Source: Ptiloglossa arizonensis
Lineage: Eukaryota; Arthropoda; Insecta; Hymenoptera; Colletidae
Assembly: GCF_051014685.1 (NCBI RefSeq)
Contig: NC_135055.1
Coordinates: 6,250,001-6,314,000 of the forward strand
Length of the DNA stretch: 64,000 bases
Reading direction: 5' to 3'
In this document: piece after piece, positions 33,846-45,176 of the stretch
Layout of the letters: every line of letters begins with the position of its first letter
Numbering within the stretch: the first letter of the stretch is position 1
Position numbers and translations under genes: made by a program
The notes under the pieces: model-generated
What the model was told of the DNA's origin: nothing
Seen by the model: the letters and a program-made list of their open reading frames with translations, nothing else
Database searches by the model: none

Positions 33846-34610
33846 AAGTTACGTGGCAATATTCGTAACACCTACGCAATCGTTCACGTGTAATGAAAAA
33901 TAATTTTGTTTATGGTCGTTAAATCGTTTGGCGAGTTGCTGCGCGAGCAGTGTGCGCTCCAAATTCACGGACGGTTTTCGCAGAACGGCGCGCGGAATTC
34001 TTCGGAAGTCATCGACTTCGCGGAATGCCAATTCCCGGCGGAATAAATCAGAGTGGTCGTTCCTCTCCGTCGGAAACGGAGGAAACCGATGTATCCATTC
34101 GTGTCGCGCCGGAAACACCGATACTTTCACTGAGGCCAAGTGAACACCCGCGCGCAACGGCGCGCGCGAACGCGGGCGAGCAGCGCGTGGGCGGAAGTTA
34201 CATATTAAAGTTACGTCGAAGCGGGACGGACAGGTGCACCGGTACACGCATTCTCTTTGCATTGTTCGTCGCGACCCGGTGCGTCTCTCGAGCGGCGTCC
34301 ACGCAAAGCTGGGACGGGTATGCCCACGCTTTATGCAAATCGAAGGACCGTGTACGATCCTGCGGGCGTATCGGTTAGCTGTGTACACTATTGCGCGGAC
34401 ACGACGTGTCCGCCGAAGGGATGTAAAGCGACGTGGACATCTTGCCTGGGAGGGGGTGCCCCCCCCCCCCCCCACTTCGTGGACTCGCACGCCCCACCGG
34501 GGAGACGAGTTTCTGAAATCGATTCGACGGACCGTATGCCTCCCCCCCCCCCTCCTCGAGTAAATTCTTTTCGACAAGCGAAAAAAAAAAATTCTTGACA
34601 ATTTTCACGC
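33846..34610. other. CpG-rich block with two long C runs
   Basis: The block is GC-rich and contains C15 at 34459-34473 and C11 at 34542-34552. A 250-codon minus-strand frame (33849-34601) opens at TTG, is arginine-rich, and overlaps several frames on the other strand, so I do not call it a gene. The two C runs would be G runs on the minus strand and could form quadruplex structures. Confidence 0.5.
34459..34473. repeat. C15 homopolymer
   Basis: Fifteen C are preceded by GGGAGGGGGTG. Its length may be unreliable in the assembly. Confidence 0.9.
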
Positions 34611-34889
34611 TCGAATAAATAAATAATGAAGCTGTGACGAGTTTGCATATTCGTCGTTTGGGTCCTCTTTGGTGCGATACGACGATGAACGAAGGTTATT
34701 TTAACCGAGAATAGTCGAGAAGAATTGTTTGGTATGTTAAACATTGGACGATGAAAATGAAATGTGACGATGGTGATGGGAATTTATTGGCAAAAAGTTT
34801 AGAAGGGAAGAAAGTATACACTGGCCGTAGATTCTCTGTGGCGTACCGGTGCTACGGGAAAATTATCGAAAAAGAACGAATGCAATCGA
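34611..34889. other. Spacer
   Basis: This is unique AT-rich sequence without features. Confidence 0.5.
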
Positions 34890-36080
34890 TCTAGAGTCTA
34901 TTGTAGGGAGAAAAGAAGATCATCTTTGCGGAATGCCTGAATCAAGTGGATCGTGGTACTATAAGTGAATAGAATGTAGAGAGTCATTTTTAGTTGGGAA
35001 CAGATCTCAGAAATTCTAACTGATATATCTGTCCCGATACCACTCGCTATTCTTACTAGGACTGATTCTTTTTTCTTCCATGAATACAATATCTAAGTAG
35101 AATATAGACAGTGTCAAACAATCTCTTCCTAGCCAAAATGGTAAGAAAATTTCATCTAAAACACCTGACACAATACCACTTGCATTTCTTATTAGGATTA
35201 ATTCTTCTTTCTCCCATGAATACATTGTGTAAGTAGAATGTAGATAGTGTCGGGTAATTATTTCCTAATCACAAACCTCCAAAATGCTATGTAAAACCTC
35301 TATTCCAATACCACTCGCAGTTAGTACTAAAACTGATTCCTTTTTCTCCCATGAATACAATATCTAAGTAGAATATAGACAGTGTCGAGTAATTTTTTCC
35401 TAACCACAGACCTCCAAAATCCTGTCTAAAACACCTGACCCAATACCACTTGCATTTCTTATTAGGATTGATTCTTCTTTCTCCCATGAATACATTGTGT
35501 AAGTAGAATGTAGATAGTGTCGGGTAATTATTTCCTAATCACAAACCTCCAAAATGCTATGTAAAACCTCTAATCCAATACCACTCGCAGTCAGTACCAA
35601 AACTGATTCCTTTTTCTCCCATGAATACAATATCTAAGTAGAATATAGACAGTGTCGAGTAATTTTTTCCTACCCACAGACCTCCAAAATCCTGTCTAAA
35701 ACACCTGATCCAATACCACTTGCATTTCTTATTAGAATTAATTCTTCTTTCTCCCATGAATACAATGTGTAAATAGAATGTATAATAGATAGTGTCGGGT
35801 AATTATTTCCTAATCTCAAACCTCCAAAATGCTATGTAAAACTTCTAATCCAATACCACTCGTAGTTAGTACTAAAACTGATTCCTTTTTCTCCCATGAA
35901 TACAATATCTAAGTAGAATATAGACAGCGTCGAGTAATTATTTCCTAATCACAAACCTCCAAAATGCTATGTAAAATCTCTAATCCAATACCACTCGTAG
36001 TTACTACTAAAACTGCTTCTTTTTTCTCCCATGAATATATTGAATAATTAAAATATATACAGTGTCGAATCATTTTTACT
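34890..36080. repeat. 135-bp array with 270-bp dimer structure
   Basis: ATGAATA anchors lie at 35080, 35216, 35351, 35486, 35621, 35756, 35896 and 36031, spaced 135 bp apart (136 and 140 once each). Odd and even units differ consistently (CTAAAACACCTGA versus ATGTAAAACCTCTA), so the superunit is 270 bp. Repeated minus-strand frames reading MGERRIN.NKKCKWYW are a consequence of the period being a multiple of three. The leftmost unit is diverged. Confidence 0.93.
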
Positions 36081-37500
36081 CGTTACTGGACTTCACGAAG
36101 TTTGGTCAAGAAATCTCACTCGTTACAATTCAGTATTTTCGTTCGAAAATCAATCTTTCCTTCTCCCTAGAATACATTCCATAAAATTCGTTCTTCGGTT
36201 TTGCTTGCTCGGTAAATGTAAGCCCGCCTTTACGAGGAAGGAATCGGGGAGCGTCCGCGAACTGACCGAGGTCGCGGTCGTTACCGTCCCTCTCGTTTAC
36301 CGCTCGAGCCGCTCGAGCCGGATTAAAATTATTAATCTTTCGCACGGCGCCTAATTGTTTGGCCGACGAATTTATCACGGCACGGCGGGTAGCCGCGGCA
36401 GATTTAATTGCGCCTCCTCTCGAGGGCTAATTAAAGAAAGGCGCAGGCTCTCCGCGCGTGTGCGTGCGCGCATCGTCGACGCGCCGCGTGCGCGCGTGCG
36501 CGATAACATCTCCTAAACGGAACTAACGAGCGAGCTGAGCTTAAGGGGGCAGTCTGGTAATTTCAGATTAGAAAATCGATTTTATTTATATGCATTTTCA
36601 TGAGGATCCGAGTCACGAAGGCATTAATCCGAAAAGAGTTCGTCGAATATCGAAAACTTGGCAATACTGTAGGACTTTGAACCGAGTGCAAGCGATGTCT
36701 CATAAATCACTTGGCCGATCGAATTGAAATTCAAATTTAAACACTTCATAAGAGAAACATTTGTCCATAGATTTTTTCATCAAAGTAGCGCCATGTTCTT
36801 AGTTTCTGTAATGTTTACTTTGGTAGTTTACCAGCAACGGGTAAATTAATTTCGATTAATAATCTTCTTCACTTTTATCCATTGGATCAACGTTTCACCC
36901 GCGATCGTGCACATCATTGAGTCATGTTTGGAATTAAGAAAAACAATAACAAAGAATTGTTTCGCAAAATAATATATATTTCTTTGTAGTATGCCACACA
37001 ATGTATAATACATGTTTACAAATTTTTAATTCTACTCAATTATTACTTTGTAAGAAAAAAAGGACTATATTTTCTGTCACTCGTGGTACGCATGCGCGGC
37101 AGAGCGCTGACATTTCGACACGAGGGGGGGGGATACCCCGTGGCTGAGACCGCGCTGTCGAGCGCGCGTAGTTGTCCATTCAGCGTCGATAATCGCTGTT
37201 ACGCTGCCAACTTTCTCCAAATTAGCGGCAGAACACCGCGCAAAGCGGCCAGCTCGCATTAGATAGGGTTGCTTCCACCGTTTCCCTTTTACTTTCACGC
37301 CTATTGTTGGATGGGAGGACCGTCCAGTGGAAATGGTGGCTCGCGTGTCTGGATAACAACCGGGGAAAACTGCCTCGGGAAATCGCGCGCCCATCGTGAA
37401 GGAACGCGCGTGTCGTTCACGTTGGGAATTCCTGGACTGGAAAGCGCACCGTTTCGAGAAATTGCGAGTCCCAATTTGATAAAATTGAGAGTTTAGGAAA
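36081..37500. other. Two CpG-rich blocks around an AT-rich core
   Basis: Bases 36170-36540 and 37080-37500 are CpG-rich. The first ends in an alternating CG/TG-rich stretch (36444-36504). The core 36540-37080 is AT-rich. A G7-8 run lies at 37124-37131. No gene is supported. Confidence 0.45.
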
Positions 37501-37820
37501 CGAGAGTTAAAGTGTTTCGAAATACAGAAAATTCGTCGAAAGTGAATTCGAAAGTTTATTTAAAAATAATTGTAATCGAAGGGACAGAGTGATCGGACTT
37601 ATTAATCTTCTGTGACGAGAGATGAGACCTTTCGCGATCAAAGTGACGTTGTTTTAAATAATACATTTCAATTGAAGTTAATACAAAAGTTGTTTGAAAA
37701 AGTGTGTCAAGTGTTTCAAGAAGATGAAAGAGGATTAATAGTCCCGTATCATTTTGCGATCCAAGGGTTCGTTTTTGAGATATAAGTAGTTCAAGTTTTT
37801 GTACGTTTGAACGTCATGGA
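37501..37820. other. Spacer
   Basis: This is AT-rich unique sequence; nothing recognised. Confidence 0.5.
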
Positions 37821-37915
37821 CACGTGGTTCTCGCGCACGAGTACACGCATGCGCGGCCACGTGGTCAGCTTGCTAGGATATAAATAGCGCGTGCTTGTAC
37901 TCCCGTCGGTAAATT
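37821..37915 (+). promoter_or_regulatory. Possible core promoter: two E-boxes and TATA box
   Basis: Two CACGTG E-box palindromes (37821-37826 and 37858-37863) lie 16-60 bp upstream of TATAAATA (37879-37886), within a GC-rich patch in otherwise AT-rich DNA. A start site would be expected near 37910. No downstream open frame of note follows, and CACGTG also occurs elsewhere in the window (33103, 43203, 45248, 49338, 62561), so this could be chance. Confidence 0.28.
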
Positions 37916-38035
37916 TCATCCGCTTACATCTCGAAAAGGAGACTACGGATTGCAACATACTAAAGGGTATCTGCATTCAGCTTGTCGCATTTTTTTTAAA
38001 ACATTATCGGCATAATAATAATTCACACTCTAACG

Positions 38036-38292
38036 ATACATGTATAATAATTTATTTCTGATATTACATATACAATAATTTATTTCTAATAATAGACGTT
38101 CGATCATTTGTTTCTAATAATACATCTAGAGTAATTTATTTCTAATAGTAGAATAATTTATTTTAAACAATAGGTGTAGAATAATCTATTTTTAATATTA
38201 CGTAGACAGTAATTTATTTCGAATAATAGACGTAGAATAATTTATTTCCAATAACAGATGTACAACAATTTATCTCTGATAATATATAATAA
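38036..38292. repeat. ~33-bp AT-rich minisatellite
   Basis: Degenerate units of TAATTTATTTCTAATAATA followed by GACGTAGA or TACAT recur about eight times. The core AATTTATTTC is the best-conserved part. Confidence 0.75.
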
Positions 38293-39154
38293 TCAATTTC
38301 ACGCTGAAAAGAAAATTCTGATTTCAAGGTACAAGCATGAAAAAGATGAACTCGTTGACTCGTTAATCCGTAGTCGTTATTTTCGCTTAACTAGAACTTT
38401 ATTTCACGTTTGCCTACGTCTCGAGTAACAAGCGTCATCTTCAACTGGAACAAACATACATCGGCTGACCCGTGTTTTTGCAATCGTCCTGTGTAACAAC
38501 AACTTCGATCGTCATCGATTACCGGCGCCAATATATCAGTGTCAACGACAACCGGCTGCCTCAAACCAGTCTAAGACACTGGTAGGCGATTGTTCGAAAG
38601 TAAACATCCTCCGTGCAAGAATCGCGTGAAATTTACGCGTCTCGCCATTCGCGAAAGGCCGCCCAGAAAGCTCCCGCTTAACGGCCAGCTCCACCGTATT
38701 ATTACGCGCGATTTCACCCGGAGTGCCTATTATACGTCGAAGTCGGTCATGAAGACGAGTCCCTGCGCGCGTTCCGAATCGTTCCGTCGTCGTCGTCCTC
38801 TTTGTCGTCAGGGATTCGAACTCTCGGCCCGGGAACCCGTGTCGTTGATCCTCCCCGAGCGTCGCGCGTGGAACGATTTTCGGCAGTAAACCGACAACCA
38901 TAAGCGAAGCGTAATCGTTTCTGAAACGTCCGGCCCACGAATTCGGGACGGGATAATAAAATTTCGTCCACGGGAGAACGCCCCGAGAGCCGTCCACGAG
39001 GCGAGGTAATCGTACGGGGGCCGCCGGGGAGTCCCCACTCTCGCGACTCGTAATTAAAATCTTGATGTAAAATATCCCGTCGGTCGTTCGCGCCGCGAGT
39101 CGTCGGCTTGGAATCGCGACATTTCTCGCAAACCGGAGAAAAGAATCTGCCAGA
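38293..39154. other. CpG-rich block, no confirmed gene
   Basis: Bases 38293-38500 are balanced and 38570-39110 are CpG-rich. A 243-codon minus-strand frame (38542-39273) starts in the adjacent 16-bp minisatellite, so its first ~40 residues are repeat-derived. The remainder is arginine-rich and unrecognised. Confidence 0.45.
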
Positions 39155-39273
39155 GTACCATTTTTCGAAGGTACCATTTCTCGAAGGTACCATTTTTCGA
39201 AGGTACCATTTCTCGGAGGTACCATTTCTCGAAGGTGCCATTTCTCGAAGGTACCATTTTCCAAAGGTACCAT
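39155..39273. repeat. 16-bp minisatellite, GTACCATTTCTCGAAG
   Basis: Seven to eight units of GTACCATTTCTCGAAG have few substitutions (T/C at position 10, A/G near the end). Each junction makes a GGTACC site. Confidence 0.95.
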
Positions 39274-39399
39274 TTCAAAATATCAATCTCTGTTCTACGA
39301 TCAGCGGATCTCGTCCTGAACATACGTCTCATCCAACAATCTTGGATCCAGAACGTAGTGTGTAGTAGACCATCCGTGACAGATTGTAGAGGTCACATG

Positions 39400-40535
39400 C
39401 CGCAACATTCCCCGTAACGTAGACACCAACTGAACACAAATTGGAATCCAGGTTGTTTGAACGCTCGGGATGAACGCCCTGACCATTTCAATTGCTCCAG
39501 TTTATTCTTCTTCCCGGGATCAAACTCCAAACGAACAGAATAGTCCATAACGACTACTCTGACCGTTTCAACTAGCCAGCTTATCCGTTCGACCAGAACC
39601 AAGTTCCAAACACACGTCCAGGACGACTACCTAGCTTATCCTTCCGTAAAGAACCAGGCTTCAAACGAACGTTCAGGACGACTACCCCTGACCATTTTAA
39701 CTTTCCAGGATCAGGTTCAAAACGGACGTCTAGGATGACTGACTATTTCAACTATCTTGGACCAGACTCCAAATGGATGATCAGGGTGACTAGCTTGACC
39801 GTTTTAACTTTCCAGGATCAGGTTCTAAACGGACGTCTAGGATGACTGACTATTTCAACTATCTAGGATCAGATTCCAAATGGATGATCAGGGTGACTAG
39901 CCTGACCGTTTTAACTAGCTAGGTTTTCCTTCAATCCAGAACAAAGTTCCAAACACACGTCCAGAACGACTAGCCTGCTTATCTTCCAATTCAGAACGAG
40001 GTTCCAAACGAACGTTCAGGACAACTTTCAGCTTATTTTTTCATCCAGAATCAGACTTCGAACACACGTCCAGGATGGCAATCTTAACCAGGTTCCGAAC
40101 ACATCGAGGGTGACTACCCTGCCCGTTTCAACTAGCCTGCTTATCCGTTAATCGAAAAACCAAGTTGCCAACGCACGTTTGGAACTACCCAGCTTATCCT
40201 TTCACGCAGAATCAAGCTCCAAACAAAAGTCCAGAACGACTACCCAGCCCGTTTCAACTAGCCTGCTTATCCGTTACTCGAAAAACCAAGTTGCAAACGC
40301 ACGTTTGGAACTACCCAGCTTATCCTTTCACGCAGAATCAAGCTCCAAACAAAAGTTCAGAACAACTACCCTGCCCGTTTCAACTAGCCTGCTTATCCGT
40401 TAATCGAAGAACCAAGTTGCAAACGCACATTCGGAACTAGCCAGCTTATCCTTTCACGCAGAATCAAGCTCCAAACAAAAGTCCAGAACGACTTGACCAT
40501 TTCGAATGATCCAGAACCAGGTTGGAAACAGTTAG
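39400..40535. repeat. Degenerate repeats with 126-bp higher-order copies
   Basis: Words such as CCAAGTTGC.AACGCACGT, AGCTTATCC, GAACGACTA and GTTTCAACTAGCCTGC recur throughout. At the right end they settle into near-identical 126-127-bp units (anchors 40160, 40287 and 40413). The left part is a strongly diverged version of the same array. Confidence 0.8.
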
Positions 40536-41087
40536 CTATCATCGTCCTAAAAAGCATCGGTTGCAAACTTCAATCCCTCCAGGTTGCTCGGTTGCATAGA
40601 ACGCTATAATGAACACCGAGATGTGAGGAGATAAGGTGAATCGCTTCTGTGGCGAATAGAATCGGTGCCCCAGGACCAGGAGTCAAAGTACACGATCGAG
40701 GTGCATCCAGCAGCGACAGCGAACCGAAGCGAGGAAGCAGGAAATTACGCGGAGGTTATTCAAAAGCAATTATCGATCTTCTATGCGGCCGGGTTGCATT
40801 CGCCTCTTAAAACGTGAGTTATTAACTCGATGCCAAAGGACGGGGGCCCCCGGTAATTGCCCGCTCGCCGGCGAGTTTATCTACCTATCGTCCGCGCACG
40901 GCGTGGACTTTCGTTGCGGATTAGTAAGAGTAAAACGTAATGCTCGGAGACATCGATTAACGGTAACGGTAAACGACTTACTCCGTTGGTATTCCAGCGG
41001 TGAACGCGTACGAGCTTTCGAAGGCTGCCTCGGGTATCGATTTTCAGCGACGCGCCCCGTCCAAAGCGCGCAATTAATTATCGAAAC

Positions 41088-41113
41088 GCGCTCGCGCTCG
41101 CGCTCGCGCGCGT
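41088..41113. repeat. (CGCTCG)n microsatellite
   Basis: This is a short run of GCGCTC hexamers passing into CGCGCG. Confidence 0.85.
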
Positions 41114-41571
41114 GCTCGGCGGCCGATTAATTAAAATCGAACACGGAAACGATCGGCCCCGAGAGCAGTGGAAAGTTAAAAGCTGGAAACTTTCGAACGA
41201 GATGGAGGATCTAGACAACATAGCTAACCCGGGGATCAAGCGTAAGAGTCGATGGAACGGAAAGCATCGATACACGAGCAAAATTAAACTTCCATGGATG
41301 CGAGTAGTCGCAACTATGATCCGGAGCCCAAGACACGCAATGCTCGACCGAGACCTTGTTCGAGTCACGCAATACTTAACCTAGAACTAACCTGTACCGC
41401 GCGATACTTAAGCCGAGAGTAATGCAAGTCACACAATAGTTAACCCAGATCTTGGATTAAGTTGAATCCGACGCACCTTGGAATTTAGTATCCCTTCGGG
41501 CTCGGACTAAGAAGTATACTCGTTGATCGGACGAGGTTAAGTCCACCTAATTTAGAACTCAATCCGCGCCA

Positions 41572-41590
41572 GTCCGCGTTTAACGCGGAC
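41572..41590. repeat. 9-bp perfect palindrome
   Basis: GTCCGCGTT and AACGCGGAC flank a single T. It could be a protein-binding dyad or a cruciform. No function is assigned. Confidence 0.75.
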
Positions 41591-42250
41591 ATAAATTACT
41601 GTAACACAATCCCGATATCTAACCTGGACCTAACCTCGAAACAGGAAGACACTGAGACAGGATTCATAAAACGAAACTAAGATAGAGAGCAGGATGAAGT
41701 CTTTCATTAGTTAAATTGCCCACTTGTAGCGGTTTAATGAGACAGCGTCGATAGATTGAATTTTTCAAAATCAACGGCTTGTAAATTAACGCACCGAAAA
41801 AGAAATCGTACGTCACGGAGGTTCTCCGCTTCCGCGCCACACCTGGAAATATTGTCCATACTTGGCTCGATAACGCCGGCCCCTCGTCTCCTCTAAACAC
41901 CATAATCGCGATCGTTGCTCGTGCGCCGACGCGCGGACATAATTTCCATTCCGCGGATCGTGAAAAATTCACGGTACTGGTACCACCGGAACGTTTATCT
42001 GCAACTACGTCGGTAGGAATTCCGATTTTAATAGTGTCGACGCCCTCCACGCGAAATTATCGCTTTCCCTAAGTCCCGAGCGCGACTTAAATATAGATCG
42101 CATTACGATATATCATAGGATCGGTGATAAAAGCCATACCATACCGGCACCGCGTGTATCACTTGTTCCGTAATTAAAGTTCCTCGCCACTGGTTCGATA
42201 GAGGTGCTGATAAGACGCCGATAAGCGTCGATACAAATTAAACGTTTCCT

Positions 42251-43329
42251 AGCGGCAGCGCCCGCGCGCCGAGCGTACTCGAGCAACGTTCACCGAGTCC
42301 GTGCGAATTTTCCCACGAAACGTGCCATCGACTGACATTTACCCGTTTCGTTTTGCGTCATCAAGTGGTCCTTGACCCCTTCCACGTCATTCCCCGTCGT
42401 TCGATGCGATGGAACGGCCAACGGTGCAAAATGGTAACCCGGAGTTACCATTTCTGCCATGGTGCGGGTGGGTGTCCTCGTTCGTAAATTTACACACTCG
42501 TAACGTTCACTTTGATCGTTCGATTCTTACAATTCGAACGATTACAGCCCCTCCCCCTCACCAAGAATGAAAACCCTGCACCGACCATTTTTCAGACCCT
42601 GTTTCAAGTTCGAAGCAAGAGGATCGGACTTTTACAGAGAAATTCAATTCAATCTCGAAATAGCCTCGGTCGTACTTGCGGTCCGTTTGTAGTAATGAGG
42701 GACCATGTACGGCGGGGCCATTTCATTCCCCATGCAAATGGGTGGAACTTGGCGTCCCGAATGGAAACGCTCGTAGAGCAAACAAGCCGGTTTATTGGGC
42801 TGGAGGTACCCCATCTCCCAACCTCTTCAATGTTGCGTTCCGTCAAATCGACTCGGGCAGATTTACCGAGGAATCATGCAAATCATCTGTTCCGGACACT
42901 ATCATCATTTCAGGTATTTCCTCGGCTCGGGGAGGCGCGGGGAGTCGAAAAAATTAATCGAAAACTAATTTCGGGTGCGTCCTCGTTACTCGTCCGCTTT
43001 CACTCGATTAGATGGCGTGCCCCCTAAAAACTGTCTGTTGCAAGATAAAGTCGACCGGTGGCTGTATACACTTAACAGGAAAAACAAACCCTCGAAAGAG
43101 AGGTGAGAGCCCCCTCCCCACCTTCTTCTCTCCCTTTTGCAGGCCGTTTGAGAATAAGATTTAATTCGCGATAGGGACGGGCTTTCGCTACCAGCACCAT
43201 AATCACATGGACACGTGATGTATCGCGCGCCCCGGGCCCCGGGGGCCGCGTACGTTGCTTTAATTACGACCCTCGATCCACATCGCCTGCACCAAGTCAT
43301 TGAAATTTGGCCCGAGTACCAGTCGTCCC
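42251..43329. other. CpG-containing block, no confirmed gene
   Basis: The block is balanced to GC-rich. A 171-codon plus-strand frame at 42512-43027 opens at TTG and resembles nothing I know. A C/G-only stretch CCCCGGGCCCCGGGGG lies at about 43230. No feature beyond composition is supported. Confidence 0.45.
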
Positions 43330-43930
43330 TGCTGTCGGAAAGTAAAATTGGAATTCGGTGTGCCACTGGTGAACGAGGTGATCCTAATGCAGAAGGAACT
43401 GGAGTCCATCTAACCATGAATTCTTTTAACCCCCCTGGGAAGCCTTTGGGCCCGAGTGCTCGTAAAGATTCACGTCCACCGAGAGAATCGCGATAACGTC
43501 ACATTGAGATTAAGCGTACCATTGTTAAACCGGATGTGCCCGCTTTAATTTGCCAGGAGGAGTATTTTTGCCCATCTTTTCAAACATTCTACGTACCCGT
43601 TACGTGCCTCTGAACGCAACGATGATTGCACCTACCGGCACGGTAGCCACAAAACTGCATCTTCTACGAGAAAACAAGCCTCGAAAACATCGAATTGGAA
43701 TCAGGTGTAACATTATCGAACAAGGTGGTCCTGTTGCAGAGAAATCTGAAACTTTACAGACGTGGAGAGTATTTTCGGACCTAACGGTTACTTTACAGGC
43801 ACGGAAGCCATAAAGACTGGTGTCCTCCGAGGAGGGACCACGCTTCAATAACTTCAAAGTGGGATTAGGTGTGCCACTTTTGAACATGGTACGTCTACTT
43901 TGATTGCCAGAAGATTCGATTCCGTGACCC
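43330..43930. repeat. Degenerate ~170-bp tandem repeat, four copies
   Basis: A motif of the type GG.ATTAGGTGTGCCA.T..TGAAC is seen at about 43350, 43508, 43697 and 43861, with spacings of 158, 189 and 164 bp. GAGTATTTT and GCACGG.AGCCA.AAA words recur in the same phase. The copies are old and diverged. Confidence 0.5.
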
Positions 43931-45095
43931 TATCTAGTATCTTTTGACACAGTTGTGGTGATTCACAACATCTAAGAAATTTACATGTCCTTAGAAACGA
44001 AGCTTCGCTGTGTCAAGGGGTTGACTGCGCTGTAAATTAACGCTGTGTTCCTTTCTTTATTCTAAAAGACATTGAATCTTCTTTTCAACATGCCCATTGG
44101 ATGTTCTCTGGGTACACTTTGCGACCCTTTCAGCCTGGAAAGTTCATGCCATTGGAGGGACCATCTGGTTAGGCCTCCCAAGTTTCCCGAGAAGCTATTA
44201 AAGTCTGGCTTTAGAAAGAGGTCTAATTTTACGAGAACCCGTGATGTGCATTAAAGCTTACGAGCTTTAAAACTGCAGGGACACTAATTCGGTCCCTGAT
44301 AGTCCTTCGTGCTGCTACAGTTTGCATATTCAACACGACCGTTATCTGGGCCTGTGGCTTCCATTCAGTGGCTACTTTGTAGAACGAATTAACATTGCGA
44401 ATTAATTTATTATAATTCGCGCGACAAATTCAAGGAGAAGTTTAAGGTCCCATTTAAGAGGAGGCATGGATTCCGGAATCAATTGTGGAACTCGAGCTAC
44501 CTATACGGTGTGCACGAGGATCCATCTCGAAAGGCATAAGTTTCCAAAGGAGAATGGAATGTACGTACTGTCGTTTTCCCGGGACTTCGATTCAATTATT
44601 CCGAATATAATTGGACTCACGTTGGCAGGATGCGCGAGTAACCTGGAACGCTGAATGCCTAAGCACGGCAGCGTTTCGACGAAACGAATATTCGCATCGA
44701 GAGCTCAATGGTAACAGATACGCGCTTTCAGTCGCAGAATGTAAGCCACCCGGTTAACCTAGAATATCTCTTGTTAAAGCAGTGACTAAGCGATTCTAGC
44801 AATTAGTCGTGAATCTTAACGACGCTCCGCGCATCAAACCACGCCTAAGCATCGCGAGTAGATCCTGCGAACGAGATCTCGTGGAGCTATCGTCCTCGAT
44901 ATAGATCGATTTTAATCTGCCCCGTGCATACCGAAGTTCCTAGAGATTATCATCGACGATCGTTGTCTTCGTTTCCTCGAGAGTCGATGGTTAGTCGCGG
45001 ATGAAAAGAGGAAAGAAGAAAGGGGAGCAACTGTTCGAGAAGAAAGTCGAGGCACACGTTCGACGTATACGAGTGTATCGACTTGGTATACACGG
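43931..45095. other. Unique sequence, nothing recognised
   Basis: This is balanced unique DNA without a convincing exon or repeat. Confidence 0.45.
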
Positions 45096-45176
45096 GGTGA
45101 TGAAAAAACTTCAAGTCGAATTACGTGGGGCATATCACGGATTACGTTGATTTCGAGCTTGCCAATTTTCATCACC
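45096..45176. repeat. 81-bp segment with 11-bp inverted ends
   Basis: GGTGATGAAAA (45096-45106) is the exact reverse complement of TTTTCATCACC (45166-45176). It could be a tiny MITE-like element or hairpin. No clear target duplication is visible. Confidence 0.5.

Larger units (their letters stand above)
40536..42250. other. Mixed block, no confirmed gene
   Basis: Bases 40640-41110 and 41800-42250 are CpG-containing. Around 41365-41455 a CAC(G/A)CAATA.TTAACC motif recurs 64 bp apart, and a CCTGGACCTAACCTCG motif lies at 41629. Open frames are short or non-ATG. Confidence 0.45.

Noticed and set aside
33849..34601. 250-codon minus-strand frame
   Set aside because: TTG start, arginine-rich translation of CpG-rich DNA, and competing frames on the other strand.
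38811..38830. B-box-like GAGTTCGAATC on the minus strand (tRNA candidate)
   Set aside because: No T-stem pairing, no A box at the right distance and no cloverleaf could be drawn.
38542..39273. 243-codon minus-strand frame
   Set aside because: Its start and first ~40 residues come from the 16-bp minisatellite. The remainder has no recognisable domain.
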